NCBI GenBank assembly: GCA_002699445.1
Contig: PAAU01000035.1
Span: 1-33,264 of the forward strand
Source of the DNA: Micrococcales bacterium
GTDB taxonomy: Bacteria; Actinomycetota; Actinomycetes; S36-B12; GCA-2699445
DNA length: 33,264 nt
Direction: 5' to 3'
Made by a program: the position numbers and the translations under genes. The notes beneath the pieces were generated by a model that saw only the letters and a program-made list of their open reading frames with translations, was not told the origin of the DNA and ran no database searches. Of the stretch, positions 23,937 to 31,560 are shown piece after piece. Numbering within the stretch: the first letter of the stretch is position 1; each line of letters begins with the position of its first letter.

Positions 23937-25364
23937 ATGGACCACCACTCATCTTCGACACATGCCGATCGAACTCTCAACGTACCGCTGCTTGCAGTAA
24001 TGACCATCGTGATTCTTTATGGAATCGAAAATGCAGCGAGCATGGCTCAAATTGGCTGGGGATCAATAACAGCGTATGTGACTGCTGCGCTGTTTATTCT
24101 CATCCCAATCGGAGTAATCTCTGCCGAGTTAGCAAGCGGATGGCCTCACGATGGGGGGCTGTACCTCTGGGTGAGGGAAGCGTTTGGCCCGAAGTTCGGA
24201 TTCTTCGCTCTTTTTCAGCAATGGGTTGCGTGGGTCTTCACTATTCCTACCGTATTTACCTTTGTTGCAGTCACCGCTACATACGCTTTCGACTCGAGCC
24301 TGCAAGACAATCAGATTTATGCCGGCCTGACGGTTGTAGGGATCACTGTTATTGCGACCGGACTGAACTTCTTTGGCGTAAGGAAGTCGGGAATCGTTAG
24401 TGTGTTGAGCATTGTTTTCCTCGCAGTTATTCCCACTGTCACAATTTTGACGCTTGCGATTCGAGCGGTCATCCAAGGTCAAGTACAAGGAAACTTTGAG
24501 ACTAGTGATTTGTGGCTCTTTGGTGATTCTTCAGCATTTAAGTGGATTATCGCGGGTGTTAACTCATTTTTAGGACTCGAGATGAGTGCGTACTTCCTGA
24601 AACGGCTTCGGGATCCACAGCGTCAGTATCCGCTCGTTTTGATACTGGCTGGAATTCTGACGTTTACTTTCCTAACCCTCTTAACACTAGCGGTATTTCT
24701 GTTGAGCCCAAGCGGTTCAGTCAGCCTGACTGCCGGGATCATGGAGACAATCACTGCGTTATTTGATGCGCAGAATATCTCCTATCTTGTACCTGTTCTT
24801 GCAGCCCTCATCGCTTTAGGGGGATTGCTGAAGTCGAGCACAATAGTTATTGGACCGGCTGTCGGTCTACTTGCCAGTGCTCGTCACGGACATCTTCCGT
24901 CGAGGTTGGCAAGGGTGAACAAACACGGGGCTCCTGTAGCGATTTTAGTTATGCAAGGAGTCATCATTTTGATTGCTACGCTCGCGTTTGTCGTGCTCAA
25001 AAACGTCCAGACAACCTTTTTCCTGTTGTTGATCCTCTCGGTAATTCCCTACATGATCGCGTATCTCTTTATGTTCGCAGCTGCGGTTAGGCTGCGCTAC
25101 ACGCAACCAGATGTGCCTAGATCCTTCCGAGTGCCGGGTGGCAAGATTGGAATTTGGATCATCTCAATCATTGGTGTTGCGGCTTGCATCCTGGTTCTAG
25201 TGGATGGACTAAGTCCTCGATCTCTCCCCTCGGATGGTCGAGGGCTGACGGTAGTCTTAATACCGATAATCACTATCATTTTATGTATCGCCCCATTTGT
25301 CATAGATCGTCGAAATTCCCGGACCGATCCAATCGACCCGGAGTTTATTGACGAGGAACCCTAG
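23937..25364 (+). CDS. APC family amino acid permease (GadC/glutamate-GABA antiporter-like)
   Basis: A 475-residue membrane protein with about 12 helices. The N-terminal part shows the features of the APC glutamate:GABA antiporter group: VILYGIENAASMAQIGWGSI, SAELASGWPHDGGLYLWV and REAFGPKFGF. A conserved LGLEMSAYFLKRLRDPQR follows TM6, and the charged C-terminus is cytosolic. It would carry an amino acid by exchange or proton symport; the substrate is not readable. It stands 178 bp upstream of the Pls-like synthetase in the same direction, so substrate supply or exchange for that pathway is plausible. Codon use is less GC-rich than its neighbours. Confidence 0.87.
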   Translation: MDHHSSSTHADRTLNVPLLAVMTIVILYGIENAASMAQIGWGSITAYVTAALFILIPIGVISAELASGWPHDGGLYLWVREAFGPKFGFFALFQQWVAWVFTIPTVFTFVAVTATYAFDSSLQDNQIYAGLTVVGITVIATGLNFFGVRKSGIVSVLSIVFLAVIPTVTILTLAIRAVIQGQVQGNFETSDLWLFGDSSAFKWIIAGVNSFLGLEMSAYFLKRLRDPQRQYPLVLILAGILTFTFLTLLTLAVFLLSPSGSVSLTAGIMETITALFDAQNISYLVPVLAALIALGGLLKSSTIVIGPAVGLLASARHGHLPSRLARVNKHGAPVAILVMQGVIILIATLAFVVLKNVQTTFFLLLILSVIPYMIAYLFMFAAAVRLRYTQPDVPRSFRVPGGKIGIWIISIIGVAACILVLVDGLSPRSLPSDGRGLTVVLIPIITIILCIAPFVIDRRNSRTDPIDPEFIDEEP

Positions 25365-25542
25365 GCCTAGTCGGAGTCATTGCAACTGGCTTCAGCTCAC
25401 ATTTGTTGAATCTGGCTCATTGAGTGGCTAGAGCTTTAATAAGCACATGCGAACACGCTAAATGGATATGAAAATACTAATATGAGGTGAGCGTCGAAGC
25501 GGGCGAGGCATCTGCCTTACGCCTGCGGAGAGGGGCGTCCTT
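25365..25542 (+). promoter_or_regulatory. Intergenic region with candidate promoter of the synthetase operon
   Basis: An AT-rich stretch with TACTAATATGAGG around 25474-25486 could hold a -10 box, but no convincing -35 is seen. GAGGGG lies 7 nt before the synthetase ATG and is its ribosome binding site. Confidence 0.3.
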
Positions 25543-28500
25543 ATGGACACCTTGAGCGACCTAGATGGTCATTTGGCGAGTGATACGGTTCCAAATGGAA
25601 CGCTGATCGAAGTCCTTCATGCAACAGTCGAAAGATTCAAAGAACGGCCTGCCATTGAAGGAGTTAATGAGCTCATCAGCTACGGAGAGCTGTGGAATCG
25701 CGCGAGAGATGTAGCGGACGAACTGCGATCTATTGGAGTAGGACCGGGCGAACGAGTAGGGGTCCGGGTCGCCAGCGGCACAACCGAGCTGTACATCGCG
25801 ATACTCGGGGTGCTGATGTCGGGGGCGGCATACGTCCCAGTTGATGTTGACGATCCGGAAAGTCGGGCTACCCAAGTTTTCGGAGAAGGAGACGTCTGCG
25901 CAATTCTCGAGGGGTCGGTTTCGGTTAATACCTCCCGCATGGAGATGGGACTATCGCTGCGGAATATTCGTGACGCACGCGCAACTCATGCGGATTTATC
26001 GCCCATCGACGATGCCTGGATTATCTTCACCTCTGGATCCACCGGAGTGCCAAAGGGAGTCGCCGCATCTCACCGGAGTGCTGTCGCATTTATTGCCGGC
26101 GAGGCGGCCCTTTGGAGTGTTGGTGAGGATGACAGAGTCCTAGCGGGTCTTTCGGTGGGCTTCGATGCCAGTTGCGAGGAAATGTGGTTGGCGTGGGCTA
26201 ACGGTGCCTGTCTCGTGCCCGCACCCAGAAACATTGTTCGTTCGGGCGTGGATCTTGGACCGTGGTTGGCAAGCCACAAGATAACCGTGGTCTCGACAGT
26301 GCCGACGCTGGCGGCGATGTGGGCTGATGATGCGTTGAGCGGCGTCCGTTTGATGATTTTTGGGGGAGAGGCCTGCCCCGAACAGTTGGGGTGGCGTATC
26401 GCGGCTGAGCGCGATGTGTGGAACACCTACGGGCCTACCGAGGCAACCGTGGTATCGACTGCAGGTCGGATCCTTCCCGATGAACCCATCACGATTGGTT
26501 GGCCACTCGAGGGTTGGGAGTGCGCGGTTATCGATGAAAACGGTGAACCCGTGCCGGTTGGTGAAGAGGGTGAACTGGTCATTGCTGGAGTAGGTCTAGC
26601 TCGTTATCTTCGCAGTGACTTGGACGAGGAGAAATATGCCCCATTACCTAGTCTGGGTTGGGAGCGGGCATATCGCTCTGGTGACATGGTTCGCGAGACT
26701 CCTTCCGGCTTTGCCTTTGCGGGGCGTACCGATGACCAAGTAAAAATCGGTGGTCGGAGAATCGAGCTGGGCGAGATTGAAGGGGTCTTAACGTCGTGCT
26801 CCGGTGTAGCGGCAGCCGCCGTCGTGGTGCAAAAAACCAAGGGCGGTAACTCGATGCTGATCGGTTATGTAACTGGTGATGTTGATATTGATGAGATCCG
26901 CCGAGATATCTCCGAACGGCTTCCGGCCTCGCTTGTGCCATTGCTGTGTCACCTGCCGGAACTCCCACTAAAGAGTTCGGGTAAGGCCGATAAGGCAGCG
27001 CTCCCGTGGCCGCTGCCTTCTGTGGCAGGAGATGACGCCGATTGGGATCCGATTCAACGTTGGGTTGCTGATCAAATAGCCGACCAACTCGGCCCGGTGC
27101 CAATGACACCAGAAAGTGACTTTTTCGAGATCGGCGGAACATCTGTCACGGCGGCAAAATTAGTATCGGTTCTGCGCCAAAAGTATCCCTCGGTAGCGGT
27201 TGCCGACGTATACCACTACCCCAAGATTGCCGACCTTGCCGACCGAGTTGAAGAACTCGCCGGCCCGGCTGAAGAACGAAGGAAGATCCCGGTTAGGCAC
27301 GCTAAGCGGTGGGCCGCAATAAGAACTTTCGGCATTTTGCTGCTGTTACTTTTCACGGTGCCGCAATGGGTCGTTATCGTCTTGGCCTACAACGAAGGAT
27401 TCGGTGGTGAGGATGGATATGGCCCTGGGTTCGTAGAAAACGCTTTAGGTCCGGCCGTCTCGGGTACATGGGTATGGGCTTGGATATCCATAACTGTCCT
27501 CTGGGTACTAATCGCGAATGCTCCACTTCGATCGATGGTCTACTTGCTAGTTCGTCGTCTCATGATGCGCAACGTCAAGCCGGGAAGATACCCGAAACAT
27601 GGTTGGATGAGTGCGAAAATTTGGTTTTTGCAGAAACTCGTAGTAACTCTCAACGTGAATCAAATCGCCGGTACGCCCTGGACTAACCGGCTTGCTCGAT
27701 GGAGCGGCGCAAAAGTTGCAGATGATGCCCGTTTAGTGGAGTTACCACCAATAACAGGTCTTATGACGGTCGGTTCCAAAGCCACTATCGAGGAAGAGGT
27801 CGATACCACTGGTTGGGTAATAGATGGTGAGGAACTGGTCATCGCGGAGTACATCATCGGTGCCGGCGCACGAGTTGGGACTCGGGCGCTTCTGATGCCA
27901 GGCTGCAATATCGGTGAGGGTGCAGAGATCTTGCCGGGTAGTGTCGTTGACCGTGAGATCCCAGCGGGGGAGCTGTGGGGTGGTTCCCCCATCGCGTCAT
28001 TGGGTGCCGCGGGCGAAACCTGGCCTGAAGAAGATCCAGAGCGAGAAGCCGCGACGATGCCCGGGAAGTTCATGTACGTAGTGGGCTTAGTCCTCTTGAG
28101 CCTACTGCCCTTGCTCGCTGCCTTACCTGGTTTGTTCTTGTTGATAAAACTTAATCAACCAGATCAAATGCATCCCGCCGGTCTATTCCTGTATTGGTTG
28201 GTTTGGGCCATCCCGATATCGCTGCTGTGGATTGTGATGTACAACCTCTTGATCGCGGCAACTCTGCGCATATGTATGCGCCTAATCAAGCCGGGGTTCC
28301 ATTCCGACTACGGGGGCGCCGCATGGGCGTACTGGTTTACACGTCAGGTCATGGTGGAAGCCCACATGTTTTTACGGTCTATCTTCTCGAGTATTTACAC
28401 AGCCAGTTGGCTTCGACTTCTGGGCTTAAAGGTAGGTAAAGGAACAGAAGTTTCGATCACTAGTGGTCTGAATTCGTACGTAAGTTTCGAAGATGGCAGT

Positions 28501-29445
28501 TTCGTAGCGGATGATGTTTTGTTTGCTACCGTTCGCCACAATCGAGGTTGGATGCACGTTCAAGGCATCAGTGTTGGTAGTAGGACCTTCCTGGGCAACA
28601 GCGTCATCGTCAAGGGTGGAACCGAACTCGGTGATGACAGTCTGGTTGGAGTATTGTCCAGCGCCCCACAAAAGCCGCCCGATGGTTCATCTTGGCTTGG
28701 GATGCCTCCCTTAGAGCTACCTCGGGTGCGAGAAAATGTCGATGTTTCCCGAACCATGGACCCTCCCACGAGGCTAAAAGTGGGTCGATCCATAGTTGAT
28801 GGGATTCGGATCTTGTTACCTGAAGTGATCTCGGTGATGCTTGCGACACTCGTGATATTTGCCGCGGATAGCATCGCCGACTCCACGGGTAGTACTTGGT
28901 GGATGGTTGTCGCGCTGCCATTTATCTTGTTGGGGGTGGGCCTACTTTCTTTGGTGGTCATGGTCATCTTGAAATGGGTACTGATGTTCCGTTATCGACC
29001 CGGCGGTCACCCGCTGTGGTCGTTCTTCTGTTGGCGAGACGAAATCATCAATGTGACTGGCGAAGTCGTTGCGGGTCTCTGGATGTTCCGATACGCGTTG
29101 GGAACTCCGATCATGCCCTGGTACTTCCGAGCGATGGGATCGAAGGTTGGTAAGAATCTGTGGTGCGACATGATCAATGCCACGGAATTCGATGTTATTA
29201 CTCTCGGCGACAACGTGAACCTAAATGCGGGTTCGTGTCTTGAAACTCATCTATTCCACGATCGCGTCATGAAAATCGGACCAACATACATCGGTGACGG
29301 TGCAACCCTTGGACCAAACTGCGCCGTTCTACCCGACACGGTTGTCGGTGAGGGTTGTCGAATCGGTGGTCGCTCAGTAGTGATGCGAGGTGAGACTCTG
29401 CCTCCTAATACTTCATGGCAGGGTGCCCCTGTGGTGTCTGCATGA
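25543..29445 (+). CDS. Pls-like membrane nonribosomal peptide synthetase (A-PCP-6TM-LbH)
   Basis: A 1,300-residue single-module NRPS of the epsilon-poly-lysine synthase (Pls) type. The adenylation domain (about 30-500) has the core motif IIFTSGSTGVPKG (about 160-172), FDAS (207-210), YGPTE (296-300) and the A10 lysine K481. The carrier domain has its phosphopantetheine serine in GGTS (S534). Three repeats follow, each of two TM helices and a soluble domain: TM near 590-615 and 643-662, 842-870 and 880-908, 1086-1108 and 1119-1150. The soluble parts carry hexapeptide-like left-handed helix stretches (GDGATLGPNCAVLPDTVVGE near the end). There is no condensation or thioesterase domain. By the Pls model, the C-terminal repeats condense the tethered amino acid with free amino acid into an isopeptide homopolymer. 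Hand-read pocket residues suggest a basic amino acid. Confidence 0.93.
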   Translation: MDTLSDLDGHLASDTVPNGTLIEVLHATVERFKERPAIEGVNELISYGELWNRARDVADELRSIGVGPGERVGVRVASGTTELYIAILGVLMSGAAYVPVDVDDPESRATQVFGEGDVCAILEGSVSVNTSRMEMGLSLRNIRDARATHADLSPIDDAWIIFTSGSTGVPKGVAASHRSAVAFIAGEAALWSVGEDDRVLAGLSVGFDASCEEMWLAWANGACLVPAPRNIVRSGVDLGPWLASHKITVVSTVPTLAAMWADDALSGVRLMIFGGEACPEQLGWRIAAERDVWNTYGPTEATVVSTAGRILPDEPITIGWPLEGWECAVIDENGEPVPVGEEGELVIAGVGLARYLRSDLDEEKYAPLPSLGWERAYRSGDMVRETPSGFAFAGRTDDQVKIGGRRIELGEIEGVLTSCSGVAAAAVVVQKTKGGNSMLIGYVTGDVDIDEIRRDISERLPASLVPLLCHLPELPLKSSGKADKAALPWPLPSVAGDDADWDPIQRWVADQIADQLGPVPMTPESDFFEIGGTSVTAAKLVSVLRQKYPSVAVADVYHYPKIADLADRVEELAGPAEERRKIPVRHAKRWAAIRTFGILLLLLFTVPQWVVIVLAYNEGFGGEDGYGPGFVENALGPAVSGTWVWAWISITVLWVLIANAPLRSMVYLLVRRLMMRNVKPGRYPKHGWMSAKIWFLQKLVVTLNVNQIAGTPWTNRLARWSGAKVADDARLVELPPITGLMTVGSKATIEEEVDTTGWVIDGEELVIAEYIIGAGARVGTRALLMPGCNIGEGAEILPGSVVDREIPAGELWGGSPIASLGAAGETWPEEDPEREAATMPGKFMYVVGLVLLSLLPLLAALPGLFLLIKLNQPDQMHPAGLFLYWLVWAIPISLLWIVMYNLLIAATLRICMRLIKPGFHSDYGGAAWAYWFTRQVMVEAHMFLRSIFSSIYTASWLRLLGLKVGKGTEVSITSGLNSYVSFEDGSFVADDVLFATVRHNRGWMHVQGISVGSRTFLGNSVIVKGGTELGDDSLVGVLSSAPQKPPDGSSWLGMPPLELPRVRENVDVSRTMDPPTRLKVGRSIVDGIRILLPEVISVMLATLVIFAADSIADSTGSTWWMVVALPFILLGVGLLSLVVMVILKWVLMFRYRPGGHPLWSFFCWRDEIINVTGEVVAGLWMFRYALGTPIMPWYFRAMGSKVGKNLWCDMINATEFDVITLGDNVNLNAGSCLETHLFHDRVMKIGPTYIGDGATLGPNCAVLPDTVVGEGCRIGGRSVVMRGETLPPNTSWQGAPVVSA

Positions 29446-30029
29446 TCGGACTTCCGGAAGAGCGAACGTCGCTACTCATAGGGGATCCACAGGTTATATC
29501 GGTGCACCAGACTATGCCGCTAGTCGCACACGATAATCCCGATGAGTTGGGTCAGTTGCCGAAGGTTTACTTGGTCAGCGCAGATGTGACAAAACTCAAC
29601 TCGGATCAACTCCGTGCAGCAACTCGAATCGCCTGCAAAGAAAAAGGCGCAATGGGCGGTTCACGCGAGCACCAGACTTCCCGGTCTTATCGGTTCCCCT
29701 TTGCGTTATTTGCTGTCCACTCCGATTCCGTTGGTATCGATATCGAATTTGTGGACCCTTACGACCCCGTTTTTGCCGAATCCATTTGCACCCCAGCAGA
29801 ATGGTCCAAGAGTCAGACTCGTCCCGAAACGTCTCTCGAAGTTGCCGATGTTTGGTCCTCGAAGGAGGCGTTGGCGAAAGCTCTCGGTGACGCGGTGAAA
29901 TACGATCCGAGGCGATTGCCGAGCTTGGCGCTGACCCCAGACAGTGCAACGGGTGCATGGCACACTGCGAGGATAGACGTACCCTTCGGATACACCGGAT
30001 GGGTTGTGTGGAAACATGAGAATGCGTAA
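29442..30029 (+). CDS. Sfp-type 4'-phosphopantetheinyl transferase
   Basis: A 195-residue enzyme that attaches the 4'-phosphopantetheine arm of CoA to carrier-protein serines. It carries the superfamily signatures VGIDIEFVDPYD (Mg-binding Asp/Glu) and VADVWSSKEALAKALG, with an SREHQTSRSYRFPFAL segment before them. The start was set at the ATG overlapping the synthetase stop (ATGA), which implies coupling to it. Its likely target is S534 of that synthetase, so the operon brings its own activation. The N-terminal part is shorter than in Sfp. Confidence 0.9.
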   Translation: MIGLPEERTSLLIGDPQVISVHQTMPLVAHDNPDELGQLPKVYLVSADVTKLNSDQLRAATRIACKEKGAMGGSREHQTSRSYRFPFALFAVHSDSVGIDIEFVDPYDPVFAESICTPAEWSKSQTRPETSLEVADVWSSKEALAKALGDAVKYDPRRLPSLALTPDSATGAWHTARIDVPFGYTGWVVWKHENA

Positions 30030-31497
30030 GCGCCGTAGCGATCTGCTTGTTACCGTAGCGATTTGCTCGGCCGTAGTGGTTGTTGGTTGTTCCTCGAACT
30101 CGGGCTCTAGGTCGGCGCCGGGGGTGGCCGTTTCTGGATCGGCATCGACCTCGGTAAGTTCGGCTGAAGCTATCGATTTGGATCCGACACCTCCCAAGAG
30201 ATCAGCAGCCAAGGGCTTGTCCAAAGTTCGCAAATGCTCCGATCAAAAACGAACGGAGTGCGCAACGCTTCGGGTGCCGTTGAACTACGCAAATGCCGGT
30301 GGTAAGAAGCTTTCGCTTCCGGTGCGCTGGTCGACTCGCGCTGGTACGAATGCCCCTACACTGCTGTACCTCAATGGTGGGCCTGGGCTAGGTAACAACA
30401 GACAGTTTCTGAAGAGCACGCTCAACAAATTGCCAAAAGTGGCAAAAAACTATCGAGTCGCGGTTATCGAGACACGAGGTACTGGTGACACCGCACTCGA
30501 TTGCCCGAAATTGCAGGCCGATCCGGACGCGGTCGAAGACGTCATGCCAATGCGTCCTAATCAGATCGAAGGGTGTGGGAAACGGATTGGGGAGAAGCGA
30601 AAGTTCTATACAACAGAGCAGACCATTGCTGATCTGGACCGTTACCGTCGCGCTTTGAGAATTTCCTCTTGGGCGGTCATGGGCTTCTCCTACGGGACAT
30701 TTGAAGCACAACGTTACGCGATCGCATATCCAGCAAGAACCGACACGCTTACTCTAGACGGGGTGGTGCGGCAGGATGGGGGAGACGCCTTTTATACCCC
30801 GGCATTGCACGAGACCGGTCGAGTGCTACGTGAAGTCTGCGCCGAAAAAAACTGCGGCTACGATCCCGCAGCGGATCTGAATAAAATCGTTGTCGAGGGT
30901 ATGGATGGTGTCGCTATCTTCAACGCGCTTTTGTTTGCAACATTGAAGCAGCCCTATGTTTACGGGTTAATCAAGGCGATACACAAGGCGGCCAACGGAA
31001 ATAAGCGGCCGTTACGACAACAGATTAAGATCTATCCGGCAGATCCGACGTCAGCTTCGGAATACAGTGTGGGGCTGTTTCTCGCCACAATGTGCACAGA
31101 CATGCGATTTCCATACGGAACATCCAAAGCGCCGCTCAAGAGTCGCCCCGCCGCGATTCGGGAGGGGGTCAATGAGATCAATCCCGCGGCACTGTATCCA
31201 TTCGACCGGACCACTGCTCGAGGGCAGGGACAGATTTCCAACTGCCGACATTGGCCAAGGACTCGCCCGGGTCGATTCACCAACGCAAAGTTCCCGGACA
31301 TGCCTACGCTGGTAATCAACGGTGATTGGGATCTTGCGACTCCCGTATCAGACGCTCGCGCGCAAGCCGCCCGAATTCCGAATTCCCAGATGGTGGTGGT
31401 CCCACGATGGGGTCACGAGACCATTGCCAATCCGTATGGAGCTTCTCAGATCTCTGGTTTTCTTTTGCGGGAAAAGCCGAGCGTGGTAGATCAGTGA
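30016..31497 (+). CDS. Alpha/beta-hydrolase lipoprotein (TAP-like peptidase family)
   Basis: A 493-residue predicted lipoprotein. Residues 1-21 form a signal peptide with lipobox VVVGC. The hydrolase fold shows an oxyanion region LYLNGGPGLGNN, nucleophile elbow GFSYGTFEA (catalytic Ser), catalytic Asp in NGDWDLATPV, and catalytic His in RWGHETI. The C-terminal TAP-like domain (about 390-470) matches the tripeptidyl-aminopeptidase/SlpD-SlpE group of actinobacteria. It overlaps the transferase gene by 14 bp and is probably in the same operon. A role in trimming or degrading the synthetase product outside the cell is an inference. The ATG at 30022 is an alternative start. Confidence 0.85.
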   Translation: MRMRKRRSDLLVTVAICSAVVVVGCSSNSGSRSAPGVAVSGSASTSVSSAEAIDLDPTPPKRSAAKGLSKVRKCSDQKRTECATLRVPLNYANAGGKKLSLPVRWSTRAGTNAPTLLYLNGGPGLGNNRQFLKSTLNKLPKVAKNYRVAVIETRGTGDTALDCPKLQADPDAVEDVMPMRPNQIEGCGKRIGEKRKFYTTEQTIADLDRYRRALRISSWAVMGFSYGTFEAQRYAIAYPARTDTLTLDGVVRQDGGDAFYTPALHETGRVLREVCAEKNCGYDPAADLNKIVVEGMDGVAIFNALLFATLKQPYVYGLIKAIHKAANGNKRPLRQQIKIYPADPTSASEYSVGLFLATMCTDMRFPYGTSKAPLKSRPAAIREGVNEINPAALYPFDRTTARGQGQISNCRHWPRTRPGRFTNAKFPDMPTLVINGDWDLATPVSDARAQAARIPNSQMVVVPRWGHETIANPYGASQISGFLLREKPSVVDQ

Positions 31498-31500
31498 TTG

Positions 31501-31536
31501 GTTACGTCTGCTGGGACTTGTCTCGGCAGACCTAAC
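31501..31536. terminator. Imperfect hairpin between convergent genes
   Basis: GTTA-c-GTCTGC-t-GGGA, loop CTTG, TCTC-g-GCAGAC-c-TAAC: 14 pairs (one G-U) with three symmetric mismatches. It starts 3 nt after the hydrolase stop and lies 25 nt beyond the end of the convergent protease gene. No T-tract is present, so it may end transcripts less sharply. Confidence 0.45.
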
Positions 31537-31560
31537 AAGAACACGCGTTGGAACCCCGGC

